Shown here: positions 19,603-27,956 of the stretch, in pieces
Layout of the letters: each line of letters starts with the position of its first letter
Position numbering within the stretch: position 1 is the first letter of the stretch
Origin: Methylocella silvestris
GTDB lineage: Bacteria > Pseudomonadota > Alphaproteobacteria > Rhizobiales > Beijerinckiaceae
Direction of reading: 5' to 3'
Length of the DNA: 46,629 nt
Assembly: GCF_002891535.1 (NCBI RefSeq)
Contig: NZ_PDZR01000029.1
Coordinates: forward strand, 1 to 46,629
Position numbers and translations under genes: made by a program
The notes under the pieces: generated by a model
Told to the model about the DNA's origin: nothing
Seen by the model: the letters and a program-made list of their open reading frames with translations, nothing else
The model's database searches: none

Positions 19603-20553
19603 CTAACCTCCAATTTCTTCCGGCCAGTAGAGCCGCATGGGATTGTCCACCAGCAGCTTTTTCTGCAATTGCGCGGTCGGCGCGATGTCCGGAATGAAAT
19701 CGACCAGCAGGCCGTCGTCTGGCATGTGATCCCTCAAGTTGGGATGCGGCCAGTCTGTGCCCCACAGCACGCGATCGGGAAATTCATCGACCACGCGGCG
19801 GGCGAAGGGAACCACGTCGCGGTAGGCCGCCTGTTCGCCGTCGAGCGCGCGCGGGCCAGTCAACGAGAGGCGCTCGGGGCAGCTCACCTTGCTCCAGACA
19901 TTTTCATGCTCGCGCATGAACTTCAGGAACAGGCCAAATTCCGGGCCGTCGATCGCCTTCGCCAGATCCGGACGACCCATGTGATCGACCACGACCGTGG
20001 TCGGCAGCGCGGTGAAAAACTCCCACAGCTCCGGCAGATCGACCGCCTCGAAATAGATGACGACATGCCATCCGAGTCCGGCGATGCGTCCGGCGATCTC
20101 CAGCAATTCGTCCTTGGGTGTAAAATCCACCAGACGCTTGACAAAATTGAAGCGAACGCCGCGCACTCCAGCCGCGTTGAGGCGCTTCAGCTCCTCATCG
20201 CTCACCGAGCGACGCACGGTGGCGACGCCGCGCGCCTTGCCTTGCGAAGCCAGGCAGGCGTCCGCCATCGCTTCATTGTCCCCGCCATGGCAGGTCGCCT
20301 GAACGATGACATTGCGCGAGAAGCCGAGATGGTCGCGCAGCGCGAACAGTTGCGCCTTGCTGGCGTCGCAGGGCGTATATTTACGCTCCGGCGCATAGGG
20401 GAATTTTTTACCCGGCCCGAACACATGGCAATGGGCGTCCACCGCGCCAGGCGGCAGCACGAAGTGCGGTTCGCTTGGCCCCTCATACCAATCGAGCCAG
20501 CCCTTTGTCTTTTCAAAGGGTCCGCTGGTCGGCTTGGACAACTTCTCTCCCAT
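19603..20553 (-). CDS. ligI: 2-pyrone-4,6-dicarboxylate hydrolase (lactonase)
   Basis: The 316-residue amidohydrolase-superfamily protein has the HxH motif in DAHCHVFGP, NVIVQATCHG, VVVDHMGRPD and the late metal or catalytic Asp in LWGTDWPHPN, all as in LigI. It hydrolyses the pyrone ring to 4-oxalomesaconate. I prefer the ATG at 20553 because it overlaps the ligK stop (TGATG), giving translational coupling; an ATG four codons earlier is possible and neither has a clear ribosome binding site. Confidence 0.95.
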   Translation of the reverse strand: MGEKLSKPTSGPFEKTKGWLDWYEGPSEPHFVLPPGAVDAHCHVFGPGKKFPYAPERKYTPCDASKAQLFALRDHLGFSRNVIVQATCHGGDNEAMADACLASQGKARGVATVRRSVSDEELKRLNAAGVRGVRFNFVKRLVDFTPKDELLEIAGRIAGLGWHVVIYFEAVDLPELWEFFTALPTTVVVDHMGRPDLAKAIDGPEFGLFLKFMREHENVWSKVSCPERLSLTGPRALDGEQAAYRDVVPFARRVVDEFPDRVLWGTDWPHPNLRDHMPDDGLLVDFIPDIAPTAQLQKKLLVDNPMRLYWPEEIGG

Positions 20554-21236
20554 CAATCGATCCATTTGAGACCGGCTTTTTCCAGCGGCTCGCGCATCTT
20601 GTACATGTCGAGGCCGAGCACGCCGGATCCGAGCTTCTCCCGCTTCTCGCCCTCAAAACTCTCGCGCTTCTGCGCGGCCTCGGCGATGCGCGGCGCCCAT
20701 GCAGCGGGAACGACGCAGACGCCGTCGGCATCGGCGACGATCGCGTCGCCCGGATTGACGAGAGCGCCGGCGCAGACGACGGGAATGTTGACCGAGCCGA
20801 GCGTCGCCTTGATCGTACCCTTGGCGCTGACGCATTTGCTCCAGACCGGAAAGCCCATTTCCTGAAGCACGCGCACATCGCGCACGCCGGCGTCGATGAT
20901 CAGCGCCCGAGCGCCACGCGCCATGAACGACGTGGCGAGCAGGTCGCCGAAATAACCGTCCGTGCATTCGGCGGTGACCGCGGCGACGACGATGTCTCCG
21001 GGCTGGATCTGTTCGGCGACAACATGCATCATCCAGTTGTCGCCAGGCTGCAGCAGCACGGTCACTGCCGTTCCCGACACCGCGCAGCCCGGATAGATCG
21101 GCCGCATATAGGGTTGCATCAGTCCGACCCGCCCTTGCGCCTCATGGACTGTTGCGGCGCCGAATTGCGCCATATTGTCAACGGCCGCGCGGTCGGCTCG
21201 GATAATGTTGCGCTTGACGATTCCGAGTTCAGTCAT
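20553..21236 (-). CDS. ligK: 4-carboxy-4-hydroxy-2-oxoadipate aldolase
   Basis: The 227-residue RraA-fold, metal-dependent (class II) aldolase has the signature [18 protein letters not shown], the substrate-binding segment [20 protein letters not shown] and the DAGVRDV motif, which carries the conserved Arg and Asp. It splits the C10-type hydroxy-oxo acid into pyruvate and oxaloacetate, the last step of the pathway. The gene order ligJ-ligK-ligI-ligA-ligB-ligC supports the call. Similar proteins in gallate operons are named GalC. Confidence 0.95.
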   Translation of the reverse strand: MTELGIVKRNIIRADRAAVDNMAQFGAATVHEAQGRVGLMQPYMRPIYPGCAVSGTAVTVLLQPGDNWMMHVVAEQIQPGDIVVAAVTAECTDGYFGDLLATSFMARGARALIIDAGVRDVRVLQEMGFPVWSKCVSAKGTIKATLGSVNIPVVCAGALVNPGDAIVADADGVCVVPAAWAPRIAEAAQKRESFEGEKREKLGSGVLGLDMYKMREPLEKAGLKWID

Positions 21237-21349
21237 GGAGGCACTCTTTCCTGCCGCGTTTTGGGTGAACGCCCTGTCACCGAACGCGCTTTAGTTACTG
21301 TTTAACCCGTTTCTCCAGGCGGACCGGATCCACTTCGCTCGAAAACGCT

Positions 21350-22378
21350 TTAGCGGCCCTGAGCCTTCAGGGCGGCGTCGAGGCGCGGATAGACGCGGCG
21401 GGCATTGCCTTCATAGATCTTGAAGCGTTCGTTTTCGTCGAGGTTTAGCGTCGCCTCGATATAGCGCTTGGTGTCGTCGTAATAGTGGCCTGTTTCCGGA
21501 TCGATCCCGCGCACCGCGCCGATCATTTCCGAAGCGAACAGGATATTGTCCACGGGGATCACTTTCGTCAGCAGGTCGACGCCCGGCTGGTGATAGACGC
21601 AGGTATCGAAAAAGACGTTCTTCAGCAAATGTTCGACCAGCAGCGGCTTTTTCAGCTCTTGCACGAGACCGCGATAGCGGCCCCAGTGATAGGGCGCGGC
21701 GCCGCCGCCGTGCGGCACCACGAAGCGCAGGGTCGGGAAGTCCTTGAACAGGTCGCCCTGAATCAACTGCATGATCGCGGTGGTGTCGGCGTTGATGTAA
21801 TGCGCGCCGGTTGTGTGGAAACAGGCGTTGCAGCTGGTCGAGACATGAACCATTGCGGGAATGTCGTATTCGACCATTTTCTCGTAGATCGGGTACCAGT
21901 GGCGGTCGGTTAACGGCGGGCTGGTCCAATGGGCGCCGGACGGATCGGGATTGAGATTGATGCCGACGAAACCATACTCCTTGACGCATTTCTCCAGCTC
22001 GGGAATGCAGGTCTTGGGATCGACGCCGGGACTTTGCGGCAACATGGCGGCGCCGATGAAATTATCGGGAAAGAGCTGCCCGACGCGGAAGCACAATTCG
22101 TTGCAGATCGCCGCCCACGTCGACGACACCTGAAAATCACCGATATGGTGCGCCATGAAGCTGGCCCGGGGTGAAAAAATGGTGAGGTCGCTGCCACGCT
22201 CCTTCATCAGGCGCAGCTGGTTCTTTTCAATCGTCTCGCGCAATTCATCGTCGGAAATCTTCAGCTCGGAAGGTTTCGGCGCCTGCGGCGCGTCCTTGAT
22301 GGCGGCGATCTGCCGGTTGCGCCAGTCTTCGAGCGCCTTGGGCGCCGTGGTGTAATGGCCGTGGCAATCGATGATCAT
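21350..22378 (-). CDS. ligJ: 4-oxalomesaconate hydratase
   Basis: The 342-residue amidohydrolase-type protein begins MIIDCHGHYTTAP with the metal-binding HxH, and contains MVHVSTSCN, VVPHGGGAAPYHWGR and a late LFASEMIGAVRGIDP. It matches LigJ, which hydrates the enol form of 4-oxalomesaconate to 4-carboxy-4-hydroxy-2-oxoadipate. AAGGA lies five bases ahead of the ATG. A 114-base gap to ligK follows; the gap ahead of it holds the remnant of a transporter gene. Confidence 0.94.
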   Translation of the reverse strand: MIIDCHGHYTTAPKALEDWRNRQIAAIKDAPQAPKPSELKISDDELRETIEKNQLRLMKERGSDLTIFSPRASFMAHHIGDFQVSSTWAAICNELCFRVGQLFPDNFIGAAMLPQSPGVDPKTCIPELEKCVKEYGFVGINLNPDPSGAHWTSPPLTDRHWYPIYEKMVEYDIPAMVHVSTSCNACFHTTGAHYINADTTAIMQLIQGDLFKDFPTLRFVVPHGGGAAPYHWGRYRGLVQELKKPLLVEHLLKNVFFDTCVYHQPGVDLLTKVIPVDNILFASEMIGAVRGIDPETGHYYDDTKRYIEATLNLDENERFKIYEGNARRVYPRLDAALKAQGR

Positions 22379-22393
22379 GGACGTCCTTGCTGT

Positions 22394-22588
22394 TTATTCG
22401 TTAGTGAGGGGTTGCCGGGGCAGCGCTTTGAGGGCCCGCGGCGCGATGAAGCCGATCGCGGCCGGGTCAATCCCGTCCAGCGCCGCGATGCAAATGCGCA
22501 GAGCCAAGGGAATTCGCTGAAAGTGGGAAAAGCCGCTTTCATCGATCAGATCAATTACGTTGATCGCTTGCCCGCGCCGGTCCGTCAT
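22394..22588 (-). pseudogene. Remnant of an aromatic-acid MFS transporter
   Basis: A 64-residue frame starts at ATG 22588. Its residues 9-52 read as the N-terminus of an aromatic acid:H+ symporter (PcaK/MhpT-like): VIDLIDESGFSHFQRIPLAL, then a first membrane helix and LDGIDPAAIGFIAP. Immediately after this point the sequence changes to a short Pro/Arg-rich tail and stops. A complete transporter needs about 430 residues, so almost all of it has been deleted. It sits between galD and ligJ in the same orientation, where an uptake gene for the pathway substrate would be expected. Confidence 0.75.
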
Positions 22589-22617
22589 GGCGATCCCCTG
22601 CCCTTGCCGACTCTTGC

Positions 22618-23736
22618 TCAGTCTTGCGGCCACAGGCTGCGCGAGACCATGACCTCGCCTCGCATGATCAGCCGCGCGGTGCGTAGCAGAGCCGCCTTGG
22701 TCACCCTGGTCGGATCGTGCGGATCGGTTTCCAGCGAGACCGAGAATTCGCCGGTTGGATGCTCGACTGAAACAGTAGGCGCCCCGCCGTCCAACATGAC
22801 CGCGACGCCTTCGCAAACCGAACCTGGCAATACGCAGGCGGTTGCGACCGTCACCGCCGCGAGAACGCCGATGGCGTCGTGGCAGACATGAGGGATGAAG
22901 CTGCGCGTCGTCAGCGCGCCGCCCGCGCGCGGCGGCGCGATCAAAGTCATTTTCGGGTAGTTCTTCGCGCTGACGTCGCCGAGGCCCATCTGCCTCGAAA
23001 CGACCAGTCGAAGGGCTTCGATCCGAGTCTTCAGCGCGGCGTCGGCGTTGAGGTCCGCGACGCTCTCATAGCCGGTGCGGCCCAGGGCGTCGGCGCGGAA
23101 GATCACCAAGGGCATGCCATTGTCGATACAGGTGACATCGATTGCGAAAGGCTCGAAGCCTTCGCCGGCAACCTCGATGCGGTCGCGCACATGGCCGGTC
23201 GGCAGCAGACCGGAACACACCGACCCCGCCGTATCCAGAAAATTAATAGTGATGGGCGCGGACATCCCCGGCGCGCCATCGATGCGCGCTGTCCCTTCAT
23301 AGTCCACCACGCCGCCAGAGGTCTCGACGGTGATATCGCACTGCATGTCGGTGTTGCGGGTGAGCACGCGGAAAGTGCTGGTCTTGCCCTGCGGCGCAAC
23401 CATGCCTGTTTCCAGCGCAAAAGGCACGACGGCGGCCAGCATGTTGCCGCAATTTGGGGTCGTATCCACCGTATCCTTCTCGGGCTGCAATTGCGCGAAC
23501 AGGAAGTCGAGATCGACACCCGGCGTTGCGCTCTTGCTGACGATGCCGACCTTGCTGGTGAGCGGGTGGGCGCCGCCGAGCCCGTCGATCTGGCGCCGAT
23601 CTGGCGACCCCATGGCGGCGAGCAGAACCGCGTCGCGGGTCGGAATGTCGGAGGGCAGATCGCTCCTGTTGAAGAACGGCCCCTTGGAGGTGCCGCCGCG
23701 CATCAGCAGGCAGGGGATGGCGCGCTGTGAAGACAT
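22618..23736 (-). CDS. galD: 4-oxalomesaconate tautomerase
   Basis: The 372-residue protein has the PrpF fold with paired diaminopimelate-epimerase-like halves. Recognisable motifs are PCLLMRGGTSKGPFF near the start, DTTPNCGNMLAAVVPFA (active-site Cys) and MTLIAPPR later. GalD (LigU in sphingomonads) interconverts the keto and enol forms of 4-oxalomesaconate, producing the substrate for LigJ. Its presence beside ligJ, ligK and ligI is consistent with a complete pathway. Confidence 0.92.
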   Translation of the reverse strand: MSSQRAIPCLLMRGGTSKGPFFNRSDLPSDIPTRDAVLLAAMGSPDRRQIDGLGGAHPLTSKVGIVSKSATPGVDLDFLFAQLQPEKDTVDTTPNCGNMLAAVVPFALETGMVAPQGKTSTFRVLTRNTDMQCDITVETSGGVVDYEGTARIDGAPGMSAPITINFLDTAGSVCSGLLPTGHVRDRIEVAGEGFEPFAIDVTCIDNGMPLVIFRADALGRTGYESVADLNADAALKTRIEALRLVVSRQMGLGDVSAKNYPKMTLIAPPRAGGALTTRSFIPHVCHDAIGVLAAVTVATACVLPGSVCEGVAVMLDGGAPTVSVEHPTGEFSVSLETDPHDPTRVTKAALLRTARLIMRGEVMVSRSLWPQD

Positions 23737-23744
23737 GGCTGGCC

Positions 23745-24626
23745 CTATTTCTGTTTCGCGCGGAAGGCGTGGCGCTCGGCGATGGCGAGCGCAAGGGAGG
23801 GGTCGCGCCCCATATCCGTCAGCATAGCGGCGGCTTCGCGCATTTCGGCAGCGCGGCGCATGCCGTGCCTGGCGACGCGCGCGTCCATTTTCCCGGCAAG
23901 ATCGGCCCAGTCGGCGCCCTGGAAACTTTTGTTAAGCGAGGCGAATACATCCTCGGCCACGCCCCACTGCGCACAGGCGCTGGCGCTGTCGATGATCAGC
24001 GCCTCGATGCCCTTGATCATGATCGAGCGGCAGAGTTTGGTCGCTGAGGCGCGTCCGATCGTCTCCGCCACCGCGCGCAGGTTCATGCCGAGCGCGTTGA
24101 GCTTTTCCGAGAGTTCCGCCGCGCGCGGGCCGCCGGTCAGGATCTCGACCTTGATCCCCGCCCCGACCACGGGCGCCATCACCGCGCCTTCGACATAATC
24201 GAGGCCTTTTTCGGCAAGCGCCTGCGCAGCGCGGATCTTGGTCGAGGGCGAGGCGGAATTGACGTCGAACAAGATTTGGCCGGGCTTCAGATAAGCGATG
24301 GATTCCCGCGCCACCTGTTCCGCGGCGTCGGCGGTGACGGACGAAAAGATGATATCGGCGCCGGCGGCGGCTTCGGCTGCGTTCGCCACGAGCACAACGC
24401 CGCTCGCCTGAGCGGCCGCAAAGAGCGGAGCGGCGACCAATGGCGCCCCGCTCCCGCTCCTGAGAGCATCGACCTTGATGTCATAGGCTCGGATGGTCAG
24501 GCCATGTTTCTCGCGCAATTGGCGGGAGAACAGCTGGCCAACTTCGCCATAGCCGATAAAGGCAATTTGATCGGGCAAGGACAAGATCGTTTTCCGGGCT
24601 GAAGGCCCGCTAACTTGCCGCGTCAT
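23745..24626 (-). CDS. 6-phosphogluconate-dehydrogenase-like NAD(P)-dependent oxidoreductase
   Basis: The protein is 293 residues long from the ATG at 24626; a reading from 24719 adds non-conserved residues over the promoter region, and a TTG start nearer IAFIGYGEVGQ is also possible. It has a Rossmann motif (IAFIGYGEVGQLF), a substrate segment (FDVNSASPSTK) typical of beta-hydroxyacid dehydrogenase relatives, and the central EGAVMAPVVGAG. The C-terminus is helical (DUF1932-like). Homologous genes are familiar companions of lig/gal operons, but I know of no assigned step. As the first gene of the operon it is expressed with the ring-cleavage genes. Confidence 0.82.
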   Translation of the reverse strand: MTRQVSGPSARKTILSLPDQIAFIGYGEVGQLFSRQLREKHGLTIRAYDIKVDALRSGSGAPLVAAPLFAAAQASGVVLVANAAEAAAGADIIFSSVTADAAEQVARESIAYLKPGQILFDVNSASPSTKIRAAQALAEKGLDYVEGAVMAPVVGAGIKVEILTGGPRAAELSEKLNALGMNLRAVAETIGRASATKLCRSIMIKGIEALIIDSASACAQWGVAEDVFASLNKSFQGADWADLAGKMDARVARHGMRRAAEMREAAAMLTDMGRDPSLALAIAERHAFRAKQK

Positions 24627-24655
24627 CCGAGTGCAGACAAATGATGAGATTTGGC

Positions 24656-24675
24656 TGATTAGTGAACTAAAATCA
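24656..24675. promoter_or_regulatory. Candidate operator: TGATT-N10-AATCA inverted repeat
   Basis: A perfect 5-base inverted repeat with a ten-base spacer lies in an AT-rich patch 30 bases ahead of the first lig operon gene and beside the decayed LysR gene. The size and symmetry suit a LysR-type binding site (T-N11-A class). It is a single site read by eye, so it is only a candidate. Confidence 0.4.
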
Positions 24676-25080
24676 TCAATTTTGCTTCGGCTTGCGGAAT
24701 TGCGCCCCAGTGCGAGCATCGTCCTGGCGGCGCCCGAAATCGGCGCGTTTGCGCCGGGACGCCATGCCGAGCGTGCAGGCTATCGAGGGATTGCGGAACG
24801 GCAGCGCCGCTATGCCTTGGTCAGGGCGACATGATCGGCGACGAGCCCAACAGCCGCCGCGATGCGCCGAACCCTCTAACGGCGGCTCATTTTCAAAGTC
24901 GCTCCAGCCGAACCCTCCTGCGCCAGGGATGATCTTGCGGGCGGAGCATAACGCACTCTCCTTGCAAGTGGTTGTATCTCCGGGCGCCATCGCCCGGCGG
25001 ACAAGACAGTGATTCCGAACTCCGCCTCACCCCGCTTCTACGAGCTCGACGATCTCCAGAGCGGAATTGTCCCGGACGCT
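24676..25080 (-). pseudogene. LysR-type regulator remnant, paralogue of the gene at 29878
   Basis: Read across three frames, this minus-strand stretch parallels residues 125-275 of the intact LysR at 29878-30780. Matching pieces in order include DNSALEIVELVEAG, EFGITVLSAG, WSDFENEP, IAAAVGLVADHVALT and ALPFRNPSIACTLG. There are several frameshifts, an in-frame stop, and a loss of about 40 residues after FENEP. No HTH part was found. It lies directly upstream of the lig operon in the same orientation. The intact copy is 4.8 kb away on the other strand. Confidence 0.82.
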
Positions 25081-25195
25081 TTCATTAAAGTGACCACCAG
25101 TTTCCGCGCAAGAATCCTGCGAGAATAGGAAAGCCTGAGCGCAATCGTGTCAGTTCGCCGACGAATTCGCGCATAGCGACGGTGTCTTATGTCGT

Positions 25196-25321
25196 TGGGG
25201 TGGCGTGATGTTCGGCATGATCTCGACGACGGCGCTCGGCGTGCTGTTCATCCCGCTTCTCTTTGTCGCCGCGCGGCGATTGTTCACTCAAGGCGGCAAG
25301 TCCGCGGAGACTCATGCATGA
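25196..25321 (+). pseudogene. 3' remnant of an RND efflux permease gene
   Basis: The frame ending in TGA at 25319-25321 reads GVMFGMISTTALGVLFIPLL followed by FVAARRLF, the last membrane helix and tail of AcrB/MexB-type permeases. Upstream of about 25196 the resemblance stops and there is no long ORF. The stop overlaps the ATG of the outer membrane channel gene (ATGA), which preserves the old operon join. About 1000 residues of permease are missing. Confidence 0.75.
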
Positions 25322-26820
25322 AGCGCTCGGCGCTCCTGTCCATATGCGTTCTTTCGCTCGGGGGCTGCGCCGTCGGTCCAATCGCCACGCCGCTCAACGC
25401 GCCGATCCCGGCCAAATGGAGCGAGGCGCCGGACGACAAGGCCAGCCCCGCGCATCTCGGCGACTGGTGGCGGTCTTTCAACGATCCCGTGCTGGATGGG
25501 CTCATCAAGGAGGCCATCGCCGGCAACCAGAGCGTGGCCAGCGCGAAGGCCAAGGTGCGTGAGGCGCGCGCCAGCCGCCGCGTCAGCGCCGCCGCGCTTC
25601 TTCCGGCATTGAGCGGCACGGCCTCGTCGACGGAGCAGCAACTGTCGGCGTCGCAGACCGGCGCAGCTGAGGGCGGCGCCAGCAATTACAACCAATTCGT
25701 CGGCGGACTCGACGCAAGTTGGGAGATCGACATTTTTGGGGGTAACAGGCGCTCGCTTGAGGCGTATGATTTCGCCGCGCATGCGGCGGAGGACGATCTC
25801 GACGCAGCGCTCCTGACCCTGGTCGGCGATGTCGCAACCTATTACATCGAGTTGCGCGGCTATCAGGCCCGCATCGCTCTCGCGCGCAGCACAGCGGAAT
25901 CTCAACGCAAGACGGCGGCTCTCACGCGCATCAAGTTTCAGGTGGGTTCCGCCTCTGCGGTCGACACCTTCAACGCCGAGGCGCTCGCCGCCAATACAGA
26001 AGCGACCATTCCGCCCTTTCGCGCCTCCTTTGCCCAGGCCATGCATCGTCTCGGGATTCTCATCGGGCAGGCGCCAGGCGCGCTTGCGGCGCGTCTGGCG
26101 GTGGCAAGACCTGTTCCTTCCACACCCAAGAGCCTGCCGCTTGGCCTGCCCGCCGACCTTCTGAGCAACCGCCCGGATGTGCGGGCCGCCGAGAAGCGGG
26201 TGGCTCAATATACCGCGCAGATCGGCTACGCCGAAGCGCAGCTCTACCCCAAACTGACTTTGACGGGCTCGCTATACAGCAATGCGTTTCGGATTGAAGA
26301 TTTCGCCAAAGCTTCGACCATCGCATGGTCCTTGGGCCCGAGCCTGTCCATCCCCTTCTTCCAGGGCGGCCAGCTGACAGCGCAGGTGGATTACGCGAAG
26401 GCGACACGCGACGAATATCTCGTTTCGTGGCGCGCGACGGTGCTGACGGCGCTTGAGGACGTCGAGAACGCCATAGTGGCGCTGGCTCAGGAAAAACTGC
26501 ATGCGAAGAAGCTGGCGGAATCGGCGGCCGGCTACGCCAAAGCCGCTGCGCTGTCGCGGTCGCTCTACACTTTGGGAAGCTCCAGCTTTCTCGAGGTGCT
26601 CGACGCCGAGCGATCACTCTATTCGGAACAGGATTCGCTGCTCGTCAGCAGGGTTGCCATCGCGACCGACCATGTGGCGCTGGCCAAGGCGCTGGGCGGC
26701 GGCTGGACGCGGCCCGTCGATTCAGCTTCGCCGGAGGTCATCGACGTTAACGAGGGGCCGCGGGTCGCCACCGCTCAGGAAATGATGGGGCCGGAGCCTA
26801 TAGCCGCAATCCAGCCCTGA
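25318..26820 (+). CDS. NodT-family outer membrane efflux lipoprotein
   Basis: The 500-residue protein is a TolC-like trimeric channel of the OprM/NodT type. The N-terminus is a lipoprotein signal with lipobox LSLGGC, giving Cys at about residue 17. It has the typical WWRSFNDPVLDGLIKEAIAGN opening, two outer membrane factor repeats, and LLSNRPDVRAAEKRVAQYTA in the middle. The start at 25318 overlaps the stop of the RND permease remnant. The gene looks intact but has lost its permease, and no adaptor protein gene is nearby, so it may be orphaned or shared with another pump. Confidence 0.92.
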   Translation: MKRSALLSICVLSLGGCAVGPIATPLNAPIPAKWSEAPDDKASPAHLGDWWRSFNDPVLDGLIKEAIAGNQSVASAKAKVREARASRRVSAAALLPALSGTASSTEQQLSASQTGAAEGGASNYNQFVGGLDASWEIDIFGGNRRSLEAYDFAAHAAEDDLDAALLTLVGDVATYYIELRGYQARIALARSTAESQRKTAALTRIKFQVGSASAVDTFNAEALAANTEATIPPFRASFAQAMHRLGILIGQAPGALAARLAVARPVPSTPKSLPLGLPADLLSNRPDVRAAEKRVAQYTAQIGYAEAQLYPKLTLTGSLYSNAFRIEDFAKASTIAWSLGPSLSIPFFQGGQLTAQVDYAKATRDEYLVSWRATVLTALEDVENAIVALAQEKLHAKKLAESAAGYAKAAALSRSLYTLGSSSFLEVLDAERSLYSEQDSLLVSRVAIATDHVALAKALGGGWTRPVDSASPEVIDVNEGPRVATAQEMMGPEPIAAIQP

Positions 26821-27026
26821 AGCATGTCCCGATCGGAAAGCGTCCTACCGCACATTCCCGAAAGTGTGCGCGGCATTCGCTTACGGGGACCTTCGGTTCG
26901 GAGAAGAATATGCTCAGTTCACCGACCCTGATCAGGACCTGCCAGCAGTAAGCGGCGCTCTGCGGCGTAGAAAAAGGCGCCGGCTCGGGACGGCGCCAAA
27001 TCTCATTTCCTTTTATTCTGTGTCGA

Positions 27027-27692
27027 TCATGGCTTCGCCGGAAGCGGTCCCGGAGGCGGTCCTGGAGGCATTCCGCCCGGAGGTGGTCCCGGAGGCATGC
27101 CGCCCGGAGGCGGTCCGCCCGGGGGCATGCGGCCTGGCGGGGGCATTCCTCCCGGAGGCATTCCGCCAGGCGGTATCATGGCTGCCTGCGGCTTCCCTCC
27201 CGGAGGTCCGCCCGGGGGAGGACCGAAGCTCGGCATTGAATCCCAATGTTCAGCCAATTGCCCGTTTTCGATGCGGAACATGTTCCACACGAGGTTCGAC
27301 TTCGTCGCATGGGTGACAGGATCGGGCATTTCACGGGAGGTGACCTGGATCACCTTGTCGCCTTCGCCCATGATGGCGATCAGCTTGGCGGGCGGCAGCG
27401 GTGGACCCGGCGGAATTTGGCTCATGAGCTTGACGAAGCCATCACGTCCGCTCGGGGCGCCTTCCATGTGCTGGATATAATTCGGTGCAATGAATTTCGC
27501 CGCAATGGGTGACGCCTCTTCCCGAATTTTCCCGGAGGCGGTCGCCTGGTCAAGCTCGGCGTAGAAATCCTGAACCAACTTGACGTTGGCGCTTTCTTGC
27601 GCTTCGTCACGTGCGAAGCTCGGCGCCGCGACGCCAAGTGTCGCGGCGGCTATTCCGGCCGCCAAGGCTTGTCTGATCATACGTTTGTTCAT
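27027..27692 (-). CDS. Secreted SnoaL-like protein with Pro/Gly/Met repeat tail
   Basis: The 221-residue protein has a clear signal peptide (residues 1-27, cleavage near SFARDE) and a domain of about 125 residues with the SnoaL/NTF2-like pattern: VKLVQDFYAELDQ, FIAPNYIQHMEG, GRDGFVKLMS and FRIENGQLAEHWDSM. Similar domains act as small-molecule cyclases, isomerases or ligand binders, so no reaction can be named. The last 65 residues are runs of PPGGMPP-type repeats, unusual for this fold and probably unstructured. GGGAG lies ahead of the ATG. The neighbour on the same strand is another secreted protein with a Pro/Gly/Ala tail. Confidence 0.8.
   Translation of the reverse strand: MNKRMIRQALAAGIAAATLGVAAPSFARDEAQESANVKLVQDFYAELDQATASGKIREEASPIAAKFIAPNYIQHMEGAPSGRDGFVKLMSQIPPGPPLPPAKLIAIMGEGDKVIQVTSREMPDPVTHATKSNLVWNMFRIENGQLAEHWDSMPSFGPPPGGPPGGKPQAAMIPPGGMPPGGMPPPGRMPPGGPPPGGMPPGPPPGGMPPGPPPGPLPAKP
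27030..27224 (-). repeat. Short tandem coding repeats (Pro-Pro-Gly-Gly-Met type)
   Basis: The 3' end of the SnoaL-like gene is built from degenerate 15-24 base units encoding PPGGM, PPPGG and PPGP. Such tracts change length easily by slippage. The repeats are in frame and the stop codon follows them. Confidence 0.8.
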
Positions 27693-27956
27693 CTTTGCTC
27701 CCTGTTTCGAAACCGCATGGGCGCACGACCCATGTCGTTAAACGAAGGTAGTCGCCAATCTGCTGGCGCGCAGGCGCACAGCGACACCGCTTGAGTTGGC
27801 CCCCCTCTGCCCGGCGAGGCGACAACCGAGGGCGAAAAGCACGGCGGGGCGCGCCCCGGGGAAACGCCATGGCCTGCTGGGCCGGCGCCGCCGCTTAAAC
27901 TGGAAACCCAGAGCCGAGCTTCGCGTTCAGCTTCAACACGCGGGCTCCTCGTCAGA

